Positions 42,554 to 53,499 of a stretch of DNA of 64,000 bases are shown in pieces. Position numbers and translations under genes: made by a program. A model generated the notes under the pieces. It was not told where the DNA came from. It saw only the letters and a program-made list of their open reading frames with translations, and ran no database searches. Every line of letters begins with the position of its first letter. The stretch's first letter is position 1. Origin of the DNA: Spirometra erinaceieuropaei (taxonomy: Eukaryota > Platyhelminthes > Cestoda > Diphyllobothriidea > Diphyllobothriidae); NCBI GenBank assembly GCA_902702965.1, contig CACRXP010000405.1, forward strand, positions 31,645 through 95,644, in the 5' to 3' direction.

Positions 42554-44850
42554 CTGATTTGCGTGGAAACAAAACCGAATTTTCGGTCCCCAGACGGGAG
42601 TTACTTCGTGCTTTTCTTGCTTATATTAATGTTCGTTTACACCACAATGCATATAAACATGAAGTTTTAATCTGAAAATTTCCATAGCATGGAGAATTAT
42701 ATGGATATCAAGAAAGGTCAGATTTCGCTCAAATATAGCTTTAAAAAACGGACTTGAAGTGAATACTTCTTCAGTAAATGGTTTTTATGTCTCAAATCAT
42801 TATAATGAACACAAATAACAACATCAAGTGCATGAAATACTTCTCACTCAAATTTCGACCACGACATTTCCTGAGTTAGATCACCTAATGCACGTTGTAC
42901 TGACTAGTTAACTGTACTCAAGGAAGTTGCTTATGAATCCTTTGTGATATGCCAACGTGCGATTGTTGATGTAAGGCTTGAGACGAAAACTCCCGAGAGA
43001 ATACCAGTTAGCTACTTAAGGTGGAATTCCATGTTGGTTGCACGTGAAACTCACTGTTGAATATGATATGATCTCTGAGAAAGTGCTGTACCACGTTTGC
43101 TGGTTGTGAATGGAAGAAATATCCCGTCAAGTAGCTTGGTTGTAACGTCATAGAAGCGCCCACACCTGCGCACGCGAATATGCGACAAGTAAACCTGACC
43201 CGGTTTCAGATGTCAGTGCAAAATCTTCGCCACGACCAACACCGTTGTAAATGAGTGTTATATCCTCTAGTTGTTGTGTGGAACCGAAGACAGAGAGCAT
43301 GCCAGAGAGCAACTTCACTGTGTCGATCATCACACCCGCTCTCAATCCTTCTGTCCATTACGTCGTATCTACGGGTTGTGTCCATGAGCGATTCTCAAAT
43401 TCTCATTGGCTGAGGCCGTGGCGCCCTCGTTAGGAGACTCTGGCGCGTTGCAGGTCCCCTGAGGTCGCGCATAATGCGTCAATGTGCCGAATCACGCGGG
43501 GAGGGGGGCTTGGTTGGCAGAGCTGACCTGCGGTTTGGCGGTTCCCTATCGGGAATGACAGCTGAACGACAAGAATGACGCGTCTCGTTCCGGGCTGCCC
43601 TAACAACTGGTCTCACCAACAGCCTTTTTTAAAGCGAAACACAGAGGGATGGCCGGCCAACACCTTCCAGTCAGAGCTATTTAGTTTGTGGATGGAAACA
43701 TTCAGTGCGAAGTGGGCATAATTGTCGGGAGATCCGAGTGAGTCGCTCTACAGGCTCACGGCAACAGTAGGTTGAAAAACCCTAATTAACGACTTAAAGA
43801 CTGTAGATCGTGTGCTGATGAATGTGCGTGCGAAATATAGTTAAGTACTGAGGACTAGTAATTGTTCCCAAAAACGGAGAAACAAAAGCGGAGCTGAACT
43901 CATCATGAATTGAGGGATAACAGAAAAGTTTGGCAGAAGACAGACTCAGTTGTTTGGTAGTTAGGCACTCTTTCAAGATGTACCGCCATGGAATATCCAA
44001 CGGGATACCGTATCTGCATAAATTCATCATTTTACTCGAAAACACGTTTTCACCATCGACCGTGTTCTGTGTTTTCCTGAATTCAAAATACAACGGTCGT
44101 CCAAGGTTTATGCAGCTTATACAGAACTTTCGTGATGCATTCTGATAGAGCCATTCTGAAGGATGCGCTCGGCATAAATGCGTCATTTAGAATATGCACA
44201 AACGACAGATAACTATTCAGTATAAGAGACGGAACGATTAGTCCAACAGAATGAATGACTTTGATATTTTTCAAGTTGGGATAGAAATATGTAGCAGAGC
44301 CGTTCGCTATCGGAGCTCTTATACTTACTGGCATGGTTCCCAAATGTGAGCTAGAATGGCAAAGTGTACAAAGGCACTCGGGAGCATGTAGTACGATTGC
44401 CAAAAACTACCAACTATTTCACATTATATTGTCAAGACAAAACTACACTTGCAGCTGAGAAGCCCTTAAAAAGGGAAAATTATTCATAGCATCTGCATTG
44501 ACTCATACGTTGCTGTGATCAGTTCATGGTTGTCAGCTAGGCGCTAAGCAGATTTAAGCATTCTTTCATTAATGTAACAATGTTACAAACGCTGTGACCT
44601 AGACTTACCGACAGAGCAATTAACGTGACCTTTCCTAATAGGTTCTGAGGTAGAAAGAGGTTTTTGTGTTTTTTCTGTTTTCTGATTACCGTCGGGATTT
44701 AATACTCTTTGCCACTTCTTACGGTTGCTGACAATTACTAGAATGATGAATTATCTCGACCGTTTGGCGAGCGTAATCTGCAATGGAAGTGATTGTGCCT
44801 TCGTCTTCTTCTAAGTAATCTGCAATAATTAATATAAGCTATCCTAACCG
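42554..44850. other. No confident gene; one short repeated segment
   Basis: The minus-strand frame at 43148-43345 (EDITLIYNGVGRGEDFALTS) looks protein-like but lacks clear splice sites. Positions 43985-44060 ('gggataccgtatctgcataa..catcattttactcgaaaaca') resemble 46155-46205 next to a Penelope fragment. Nothing else was recognised. Confidence 0.35.
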
Positions 44851-45030
44851 GCAGAACAACGAGGCTGTGGCTCAATGATTAAACAGTCGGACTGATGGCC
44901 ACAAGAGCATGGAATCAACTCTCAGGTGCTCCAGGTCTGGGGTTGACTATTGCTGATTGGTAAAGGCAAATGAGTCAGAAATGGCCACTTTAGTCGTCCC
45001 TGTCCTTGACAGAAAATCTCGACAATGGTA
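44851..45030 (+). mobile_element. tRNA-derived SINE, diverged
   Basis: 'gctgtggctcaatgattaaa' head, 'gcatggaatcaactctcagg' (weak box B), then body 'gggttgactattgctgattg' and 'gtcagaaatggccactttag'. It is the same family as at 40.1-40.7 kb and more diverged. Confidence 0.7.
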
Positions 45031-45092
45031 GGGAAAAGGACCCCAATTAGCCGCGGGTGTCTCGATAACAACGTGTTGCCGAAGTGCGTTTC

Positions 45093-45442
45093 NNNNNNNN
45101 NNNNNNNNNNNNNNNNNNNNNNNNNNNNNNNNNNNNNNNNNNNNNNNNNNNNNNNNNNNNNNNNNNNNNNNNNNNNNNNNNNNNNNNNNNNNNNNNNNNN
45201 NNNNNNNNNNNNNNNNNNNNNNNNNNNNNNNNNNNNNNNNNNNNNNNNNNNNNNNNNNNNNNNNNNNNNNNNNNNNNNNNNNNNNNNNNNNNNNNNNNNN
45301 NNNNNNNNNNNNNNNNNNNNNNNNNNNNNNNNNNNNNNNNNNNNNNNNNNNNNNNNNNNNNNNNNNNNNNNNNNNNNNNNNNNNNNNNNNNNNNNNNNNN
45401 NNNNNNNNNNNNNNNNNNNNNNNNNNNNNNNNNNNNNNNNNN
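45093..45442. other. Assembly gap (350 N)
   Basis: A run of undetermined bases. The downstream sequence is coding for a Penelope-like element right from the gap edge, so the missing part may include the start of that element. Confidence 0.99.
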
Positions 45443-46140
45443 CTAGCGAGACGCGTAGTATTTCAGCACGGAGGACGTATGATCCGCGTGCTCCTTCAAG
45501 ATTACCATGCGAGGCTTCGCAAATACCGTCAGAGAATTGACCAAAAGAAGGCCAGATGCTGTGAGTTCATGGACGAGAAGGGCACAAATCTGCTTCAGCA
45601 GAAGGCTTGAGCAGAGAGCGACACGCCATGCAGCGCTGGGGAACAAATTCCACAGACCGCCTGATCCAAAGTCATCCAGAGGCGGCACACTGATACACAA
45701 CCTATCGTCAAGGGAACTGACGAAGGAGCAAGTACAGGTTTTAGGGCACGAAGCCTCACTCAACACAGCTGACGCCCAACCTGTCAACATGATTGCAGCA
45801 GTGGAATCGGTCGTTAATCAGACGGAAGCGGCGGAGGAGACAAAGAACTTTATCCGACACCAAGTGTCGTCCCTCCTTATGACTCACAAGCCGAGTGAAA
45901 TACCCCCAGAGGTCGAACGCGATGCACCAAGAGAACTCAAGGCCGACAGAGAAATCGTCATCATGCCCGCTGACAAGGGGCGTTCCACCGTCGTATTGGA
46001 CAGAACAGACTACCTTCAGAAGGCCAAAAACCTACTAGAGGATCGCCAGTTGTATGTCCCATGTGAAACTAACCCCGTAAAGACGCTGACACGCGAAAGT
46101 GATGCGACACTGTTGGCACTGGAGAACTCGGATGCAATAA
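45443..46140 (+). mobile_element. Penelope-like element, N-terminal region
   Basis: The plus-strand frame (start within or beyond the gap) carries TLIHNLSSRELTKEQVQVLG, EASLNTADAQPVNMIAAVES and TKNFIRHQVSSLLM. The block REIVIMPADKGRSTVVLDRT with YLQKAKNLLEDRQLY and NPVKTLTRESDATLLALENS is the conserved N-terminal (RT-0) region of Penelope-like reverse transcriptases, usually ...ILPADKGRSTVILD...NPVKTLTRE. The homology stops sharply at about 46140, before the catalytic fingers and palm. The copy is therefore 3'-truncated by a junction with unrelated sequence. Confidence 0.85.
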
Positions 46141-46984
46141 CACGTCATGCAATATTCGGCTGGATACCGTGTCTGCATATGTTTATCATTTTACTGGAAA
46201 GTATCGTTTTTGACAGCGGCCGTCTTCCGTGTTTCCTGCGTTGCACCAGCTTACTGTCTGGCGTGCTGTCCCACCCGCAAACCCTCCCCCACCCATTACT
46301 ACCACTCCCGTTTAACATGATCCTCAGTATAGCGAGAGCTAGTAAAGGTCCTTCACCCTACCGTTGCCCGGTTCGCTTATAAATCCGGTGATAAACATAA
46401 AAAATAAATGTAATCTTCCATAGGCTTTCGATTTTCTGGCTTTGCGATACGTTTGTGCCTTCATTGGCATGATTTTTGGCCGCCGCCAATCAAGCCAGTT
46501 AAACAGAAGGGGAGAAGAGAGGTGTTTATACTTTGTCTGTCGCCTCAGCGGGCGACATAAAGTGGGGCTTCCTAAGCACAGTGGGTCCTCTGGGATGCGG
46601 CCCGTCCTGCCTGACGGCTAGTTTGTCTATTCAGGTCTCGGGGTAGTCCTGCGTGACCGTTGCTGTCATGTTGTCAGTTTAGCCCAGCCAAGACGCGCAA
46701 TGGCAAATCAGGGTATTATCATTTAGAAGCTCACACACTGTCCAGCTCGAAAGCAACTGTGAACTGGGTTTTATATCAATCAGCCTTGGGTCGTCAACTA
46801 AATAAATTGTTTTACCTGAATGTGTATAGGAAGGTTTAGGTCAAAGCTTCACGAGTTTCGGCCTCATTACCACTATAATTAATATTCACAATGGGAACTG
46901 ACACAATGACGGGATTATAGACCACTGGTAGCGGCCTGGAATTAGTAACGCTAAATGAGGAAAAGTTCGCAAAATTGGGGCTGG
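46141..46984. other. Unclassified sequence with a repeat junction
   Basis: The first 70 bases resemble 43985-44060. The rest has no recognised domain or repeat. Confidence 0.4.
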
Positions 46985-47060
46985 ATAAGACTGGATGCCG
47001 ACGTCTAAGAAGCCAGAAATGGCCATCCCAGTCACCCATCTTCTGTATACGCCACTAGTC
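46985..47060 (+). mobile_element. SINE body fragment
   Basis: 'gacgtctaagaagccagaaa' and 'tggccatcccagtcacccat' match the SINE body at 6499-6580 and 40240-40290. No tRNA-like head precedes it. Confidence 0.45.
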
Positions 47061-47140
47061 TGTGAGCTTGCCATATTGCCTGATCGGTGAACGCCCTTTC
47101 AAACGCTAGTTATTCTTCCAGATCGCAGCCGATAAAATAT

Positions 47141-47330
47141 TGGGCTTATAGCTCAGTGATAGAAAGCTGGACTTAAACGATCAGTGTCCAGAGAATAGGA
47201 GTTCGAAAAGTGATCCTGCTGCAGTTAAATACGCTTGGCTGAGGACAGCTTATAAGCCAGAAATGGACATCCCGTTTCCCTTGTCCCTGTCGGTCATCCG
47301 CCGTGTGCATATGTACACATATGCATAACC
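47141..47330 (+). mobile_element. tRNA-derived SINE, diverged head
   Basis: Head 'ggcttatagctcagtgatag' (box A-like) and 'aggagttcgaaaagtgatcc' (box B-like), then 'ttataagccagaaatggaca', 'tcccgtttcccttgtccctg' and 'tcggtcatccgccg'. The head resembles a different tRNA from the 40-kb copies, while the body is shared. Confidence 0.7.
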
Positions 47331-47883
47331 ACGACCCCTCCGTATTCTTAATACAGACGCTACGACTACTGCATAATGCAACATGCGAACAGCATAGATT
47401 TTATTAATATTATTTATATCCCATGTCCACGAACATTCTTCCAAAACGTCCATTTTGTCTTCTTTGACTCCGTAAATCTTTCAAAAGCCAAAATAAGCCC
47501 TAAAACTCCTCTTTTACACGGGAGCGTTTGCCCTGCGGTTCATCGTAGCATTCCGGCATAGAGATCACTGTTACTCCTAGGTGAATCTGAATGCTTCCAA
47601 GCACAGCTTAAGTATCATGTGCCCTCCACTCCCTGATTCAATAGTGATCGTTATACCTGGAGGTGCGCTACCGACCTCCAGGGAGTTGTAATCTTAAGTC
47701 TAATGGGCACTAGGTGTCGCAAATAACGAAAAATTAACTGAAGTTGTAAAAGTGATTTCGATGTGATGCGATTACTGAGGCAGGTTTACGAATATTAATT
47801 TTCATGCAGCATGTCCTGAAATATGTCTGCGCAGGGCCAGAATATCTATTTTTGTATTCCATTCTTTACGGGATGAAAGTAAA
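47331..47883. other. No recognisable feature
   Basis: AT-rich spacer with one short inverted motif near 47640-47690 ('tacctggaggtgcgctaccgacctccaggg'). Confidence 0.4.
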
Positions 47884-48880
47884 GTGCGTGACCTATCTCA
47901 TGAAATGTTGGCTGAAATTCTGAAATGCGTTTTCGATTAGGAAGGATTACTTGGTCGCGGTTGTGATACTGATTATCTTAAGGCATACTCTTATAACATT
48001 TCCGACTCGGCAGGCTGTCGGCTTTTAAATGCACTTCTTTTCAATCTCCTGTAGAAAGCGTGCTTGGTAAAAAATGACTACTTAAGTAGCATGCATTTTT
48101 CCCATTGATTTTCGATGGTCTTGCAAATTCAAATATATTTTATAGAAACCACAAACAAAAATATGCTTTCTTTTAGTCAATCAATAGAGAATCACGTCTT
48201 CCTTATATTTTATACTTAAGGAACGAGTATAATTAGGTTTTAAAAAAGTTTCTAATTATGATACTTTTTAAGACCTCAAAATGTCCATTCACATAGCATC
48301 GTACCTGGCCGTTTACCACTGCTCCTCATGAAATGTACAACATGGTCCACATCCATTGCAATATTTTATGAACTCTGTACGATATCTATTTAATGACATA
48401 GAAAAATATGGGATTTTTTTTACGCGGAACGCATGCACCTTGTAGATTGTAATCACTAATGGCTAATGCAACGAATGATCAGGCTCCAAATTTTTCGGCA
48501 ATTAGAAAACTTTTTTAAAACCTACTTATACTCGTTCCTTAAGTATAAAATATAAGGAAGACGTGATTCTCTATTGATTGACTAAAAGAAAGCATATTTT
48601 TGTTTGTGGTTTCTATAAAATATATTTGAATTTGCAAGACCATCGAAAATCAATGGGAAAAATGCATGCTACTTAAGTAGTCATTTTTTACCGAGTACGC
48701 CTTCTAAAGGAGATTGAAAAGAAGTGCATTTAAAAGCCGACATCCTGCCGAGTCGGAAATGTTATAAGAGTATGCCTTAAGATAATCAGTATCACAACCG
48801 CGACCAAGTAATCCTTCCTAATCGAAAACGCATTTCAGAATTTCAGCCAACATTACATGAGATAGGTCACGCACTGTATG
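47884..48880. repeat. Long inverted-repeat (foldback) element, best preserved copy
   Basis: The arms, about 47884-48265 and 48500-48880, are nearly exact reverse complements over about 380 bp. Examples: 'gtgcgtgacctatctcatg' against 'catgagataggtcacgcac'; 'ctacttaagtagcatgcatt' against 'aatgcatgctacttaagtag'; 'ttccttatattttatactta' against 'taagtataaaatataaggaa'. The loop is about 235 bp, AT-rich, and resembles the loop of copy A. No open frame of note. The high arm identity implies a younger or gene-converted copy. A transcript would fold into a roughly 380-bp double-stranded stem. Confidence 0.92.
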
Positions 48881-48884
48881 CTCA

Positions 48885-49010
48885 CTACAAATGACTACTT
48901 GGGTAGCACGTCTTTGTCCCTGCCGAGTTTTGATTTCTTTGTAAGCCGAAGCATATTTCATTGGAAACACGCACAATATACTCCTTTCTGTACACCTATC
49001 ATGGAAAATT
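48885..49010 (+). repeat. Partial arm of the foldback family
   Basis: Just outside the complete element, 'aatgactacttgggtagcac', 'ttgtccctgccgag' and 'tttcattggaaacacgcaca' resemble internal arm sequence of the family in the same orientation as the right arm. Weak match. Confidence 0.35.
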
Positions 49011-49334
49011 GCATCTTTATATTTTTTAATTAAAGAGACGGAATCTTTTGTTTTAACGACAGTTTACAATTATGAGGTTTGTTAGGGCTGCAGAATTTCT
49101 ATTCCAATAGCATTGCATCTATCCGTCTATTATTTCTACTTAAAAAGTACTCAACGTGTCGTATATTTATTGCACAGTTTTCTGAGTCCTGCATGGCACC
49201 ATTTTAATAGCATTGTGAAATATTTGTCTTTTTAGATGCAGAATATATGGCTGATTGATTAAAAACTAAGTCTAAATGAAACTGCAGGTCAGGTTCAGGA
49301 TTATTCGACAAATAAAAAAATTGGTTGATTCAGG
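49011..49334. other. AT-rich spacer
   Basis: No recognisable feature. Confidence 0.4.
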
Positions 49335-49574
49335 TGTGGTTACGTAGCCCCACCTAAAGTACACAAACCCTAGCCATCTGTAATACGGGATCGGTGGTAC
49401 TAGGGGTTTTTACAGGTGGGGCCGGGGAACGCACAGGCGACGAGGTGAAGTAGTTGTATGCAAAAGAAAAGCTACTGGAAGTACGCGGTTGTATTTTGAG
49501 TGGTTGAGAAATAGTTTCCCTAACCGCAACCCCAACAGTATTGTGTCCATCATGTAGGGCTACATAACCATATC
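49335..49574 (+). mobile_element. Small TIR element with telomere-like core, copy b
   Basis: Left end 'gtggttacgtagccccacct', right end the inverse 'gtagggctacataaccatat'. The body reads 'ccatctgtaatacgggatcg', 'caggtggggccggggaacgc', 'acaggcgacgaggtgaagta' and 'gagtggttgagaaatag', then only a short CCCTAACC piece. No coding capacity. Confidence 0.85.
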
Positions 49575-49739
49575 TTACCAAAATATTTGGAACTAAAAGA
49601 TACAATTCCTTCAAATAGAAAAATGGAAACCGTGAAACCAGAAATGATATTATAGTGCATGCCTTATATGCAATAAATCTCGATTTGTAGGTAGATCAAC
49701 AACTAAAATGATAAGCAGTAGTTTTTACGGAGTGGGATT

Positions 49740-49860
49740 TTTGCAGGCGACCGGAAAGTTGCTGGCATCCCTGTGCGATTAAAATATCCTGCTCTGTGAT
49801 ATTCAGCACTACAACCGCAAGTAAATCGCGTTTCATAACCTTGGTTAACGTTTCATGGCT
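49740..49860 (+). repeat. Foldback-family right-arm fragment in duplication unit 1
   Basis: 'ttttgcaggcgaccggaaag', 'ataaaatatcctgctctgtg' type, 'caaccgcaagtaaatc' and 'ataaccttggttaacgtttc' follow the right-arm layout of the foldback family (cf. 17950-18090). The matching copy in unit 2 is at about 53680-53800. Confidence 0.45.
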
Positions 49861-50910
49861 GAAACAAAAAGTCATTCATTCATGTACCTCTTGTAATTCT
49901 TGGTCAGCGCTTTTGTGTTAATGCGTAGTGGACAGATCGTAGCTAGATACAAGCGGATGGCGTCAGCATACCTCCTTTTCTGCAGAAGGACACAATCAGG
50001 CTCTGCCTCGGTTCTGAATTAGCCGAAATGCACTCGAGACAGGATTCCTTAATACGCACTTTTGATTTTCCCGTCGAATTGAGTAAAAGCAACTGTTATC
50101 TACTCAGGCATCAGTTGCTCGCGCATGATCTGCTGATGTCACTCTGTCGAGCTACCTCCCACCCGAACCTGACTTAATTTAGTCCGTGCCCTGAAAATTG
50201 GGACCGTATTGGGAAGGGGACGGCTATAACCTATCTTTCATCCATGAGGACGGAATTATACCTCATGACCCGTCAAACTGACGGTCATTTGGATCACGTT
50301 TTATAGTTAGCTGTGATGGCATACGAGTGATTACGATTCATTAGGGTGAGAAAAGATCACTTAGGATGGGCCTCGTTCTCTCCACATGCCTAATGGTGGC
50401 ATGATTTACTCAAAACAGTTAGAATTGGAAGTCGCATGTTTTCCGGCTATACAAGCTGGCTCCGCTATATCTTTGACTTTGTCATTGCCAAGGCTCCTAT
50501 TGGTATCTGCTATTATTACCCTGCATCTATGTCCACAAAGTTTGCCCTCTAAGACCACAAAGAACGTTCTGCAGACTTCTCAAGGATCAGGCACCTGATG
50601 CGGAATCAGGGGAGTTGGGATTCCACTCCGTCCGGCGACACGCGCCTTCTGGCTACTCAACACTTCCCGTTTACCGTGGTTTGCGCTTCGAAATTGTCCG
50701 ATTATGGGATTGACAGATTGTGTCCAGTTTGCCTGTCGTGAGTTAGTGATTTTTTTAGCTGTCTCGTGAAAACTGATCAAAAGCATGTTCTCTTCAAGTG
50801 CGGTATTGGAAAATTTGGTGCAATTCTGTCTGAGATAAACCGGAATTTTGAGACTCACTGAGACGTTACTCATGACATTAATGTATCGACTGAAATTTCT
50901 GATTAATAAA

Positions 50911-51250
50911 TGGTTTTGTAGCCCCAACGAATGGACGCAGCCCGGTTGGGATTAGGGTTAAGTGTTGGGGTTAAGAATTATGGTGAGGGGGTTAGGATTA
51001 GGGACTAGGGTTAGTAAGTAGAGTTAGGGGTTCGCGTTAGAGGTTGGGGTTAGGGGTTAAGACAACTATTTCTCAACCATTCACAGTACAGCCGCGCATC
51101 CACAATACCTTTTCTTTTGCATACAACTACTAGACCTCGTCACCTGGGCGATTTCGGACCACACCTGTAAAAAGCCCCATTATCACCGGTCCCGCATTAC
51201 AGGTGGCTGGGTTCGTTTGCCTTGGGTGCGGCTATTTAACCACGTCTGAC
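50911..51250 (-). mobile_element. Small TIR element, copy c, with TTAGGG-like array
   Basis: Inverted relative to copy b. It starts 'tggttttgtagccccaacga', then a degenerate ggggttagggtt array at about 50945-51060. The rest is the complement of the family body ('tctcaaccattcacagtaca', 'cctcgtcacctgggcg', 'cgcattacaggtggctgg'), ending 'ggctatttaaccacgtctga'. Confidence 0.85.
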
Positions 51251-51534
51251 CAATAAATGAACGACATTCATTTAGGGAATAGGTGAAAAATGATTAAAAG
51301 CAATATTGGGGTGAGTAGGAATAACAACCTGTTTAGAAAATGCAAAGTTACCAAAGCCGTGAAAGTTCATGTCAAACGAGAAAACTCAATCAACGGAAGT
51401 TTAGACAGCGACTGATCTCGTAAAACGTTAATCAAAACTCTGACTGCTAATGCAGTATGCGCGTTTGCTTTTGATTTCGGCGTCTTCATAACTTCCAGTA
51501 TATTCTACAGAAATAATGATCAGCTGTGGTTATG

Positions 51535-51827
51535 TATCCGAACCCCAGGTAAACAAACTCCAGCCACCTGTAATACGGAACCGGTGGTAATAGGGGTTTT
51601 TACTGGTGGGGCCGAGGAACTCACAGGCGACGAGGTCAAGTAGTGGTACGCAGAAGAAAAGCTACTGGGAGTGCGCGGTTTTACTTTGAGTAATTGAAAG
51701 GTTGTTGCTCTAACCCCTAACACTAACCTTTATCCCCAAACCCTAACGATAACCCCTAACCATAATCCCTACCACCATCCCAAACAGTATAGTTCCTATC
51801 AGGTGGGGCCACATAACCATATCTAAC
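51535..51827 (+). mobile_element. Small TIR element, copy d
   Basis: 'gtggttatgtatccgaaccc' left end, body 'ccacctgtaatacggaaccg', 'ggccgaggaactcacaggcg', a CCCTAAC-like array at about 51715-51780, and right end 'aggtggggccacataaccat'. Confidence 0.85.
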
Positions 51828-52182
51828 CAAAAGGATAAACGAAGACGTCCTTTCTTTCATTCACTTAGGGGAAAATCACATCTTCAACAAAGTACTCAAG
51901 GAAAAGTCACATCTAGGTTTTCAGAATGCGTTTCAGTTCCCAATCACTGAAGAAGTCAAATTCGTCGAACGTACGTTTTAGATTGTTTACCCTCAAGCTT
52001 AGACAGTAAAACAAGTTAGGGTAGAGCAACGAAAGTTGAAACCGTCAATGAAGAGTAGTTATGGGGAGGGAGTTGAGGGCGTTCAGGTGTGTCGATTCCG
52101 TCAAGGGCAAGAGAGAGAGAAGGCTGGAGGGGTCTGATGTGAACTATACTTACCTTTCGTCACCGTAGCGCAACATGGTACG

Positions 52183-53240
52183 GTTGCCAAGGCCCCTTTT
52201 GGTATCTTTCACTATTACCCTCTAGCTATGTCCTCAACGTTTGCCCTCTAAGACCACAGAGAAAGCTCTGCAGACCTCTTAAGGATCAAGCACCTGATGC
52301 GGAATCAGTAGAGTTGCGATTCCACTCAGTCCGGCGACACGTGCCTTCCGGCTACGCGACGCGTCCCCTTTTCCGTGGTTTGCTCTTCGAAATTGTCTGA
52401 TTATGGAATTGACAGGTTGTGCACAGATTGTCGGCCGTGAGTTAGTGAACTGTCTAACTGCCTCGTGAAATTTGATCAAACGCATGTGCTCTTTAAGTGC
52501 ACTATTGGAAAATTCGGTACAATTCTATCTGATATCAATCGGAATTTTGAGACTCACTGAGCCGTAACTCATGACATTAATGTATCGACTGAAAAAATTG
52601 ATTAATAAATGGGCACGATATGGTTATGTAGCCACCACCGGATGGACACAATACTGTTGGCGTTAGGGGTTAGGTTTAGGTTTCGGGGTTAAGAAGTATG
52701 GTCAGAGGGTTGGGATTAGGGACTAGGGTTAGTAGTTAGAGTTATGAGCTAGGGTTAGGGGCTAAGGTTAGGAGTTAGGGTGGGGATTTGGGGTTAAGGC
52801 AACTATTTCTCAACCACTCATACTACAACCGTGCATTCCACATAGCTTTTCTTTTGCACACATCTACTACACCTCATCGCCTGCGCGTTCCCTGGCTCCA
52901 TCTTCAAAAACTCCCATTACCACCGTCCCGTATTACAGGTGCCTGGGGTTTGTTTGTCTCAGCTGCGGCCATATAACCACATCTGACCAATAAACGAACG
53001 ACCTTCAGTTAGGGAATGGGCAATAAAGATTAAAAATAATACTGTGGCGGCTAGGAATAACAATCTTCTTAGAAAATGCAAAGTCACCAAGGGCGTGAAA
53101 GTTCATGTCAAACGATAAAACTCAGTCAGCGGAAGTACAGATAACGACTAATCTCGTAAAATTTTAACCAAAACTGTGACTGCACGTTTGCATTTGCTTT
53201 AGGCGTCTTCATAACTTCCACAATATTTTATAGAAAGAAT
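52183..53240 (+). repeat. Internal duplicate of the central segment of unit 1
   Basis: It starts at 'ttgccaaggccccttttggt' (compare 'ttgccaaggctcctattggt' at 50487 and 54467). It runs collinear with 50490-51520 and 54470-55480, including 'cacctgatgcggaatcag', 'gtccggcgacacgtgccttc' and a TIR element. The left junction ('caacatggtacg/gttgccaagg') joins the end of the unit to its middle, so this is a shorter duplication nested in the larger one. Confidence 0.85.
52617..52989 (-). mobile_element. Small TIR element, copy e, with TTAGGG-like array
   Basis: 'gatatggttatgtagccacc' left end with 'ggatggacacaatactgttg', a ttaggg-like array at about 52655-52795, the complementary body, and right end 'gcggccatataaccacatct'. 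Confidence 0.85.
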
Positions 53241-53247
53241 GGTCAAG

Positions 53248-53499
53248 TGTGGTTATGTATCCGAACCCGAGGTAAACAAACTCCAGCCACCTGTAATACG
53301 GAACCGGTGGTAATAGGGGTTTTCACAAGTGGGGCCGGGGAACGCACAGTTTACGAGGTCAAGTGGTTGTGTACAAAAGAAAAGCTATTGGGAATGCGAG
53401 GTTGTACTTTGAGTGGTTGAAAAATAGTTCCCCTAACCCCTAATCCCAATCCTAACAGTGTTGTGTTTATCAGGTGGGGCTACATAAACATATCTTATC
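53248..53499 (+). mobile_element. Small TIR element, copy f
   Basis: Left end 'gtggttatgtatccgaaccc', right end 'aggtggggctacataaacat', same body as copy b, with a short CCCTAAC-like run near 53430-53450. It occupies the position in unit 2 that copy b has in unit 1. Confidence 0.85.

Larger units (their letters stand above)
49335..53244. repeat. Tandem duplication, unit 1
   Basis: Unit 1 of a direct duplication with a period of about 3.9 kb; unit 2 starts at 53245 and breaks off near 56090. Matching landmarks: 'ggtagatcaacaactaaaa' (49690, 53623), 'gcatacctccttttctgcag' (49968, 53931), 'catgcctaatgg.gg' (50387, 54366) and 'gaagacgtcctttctttcat' (51843, 55752). Within unit 1 the central 1 kb (50490-51520) is itself duplicated at 52183-53240. 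No gene was recognised. The plus-strand 70-codon frame at 50386-50598 and its copy at 54365-54577 differ by a few residues and are not an obvious protein. Confidence 0.88.

Noticed and set aside
43148..43345. Minus-strand frame containing EDITLIYNGVGRGEDF as a possible exon
   Set aside because: Protein-like composition, but no convincing acceptor/donor pair and a competing open frame on the same strand; left unannotated.
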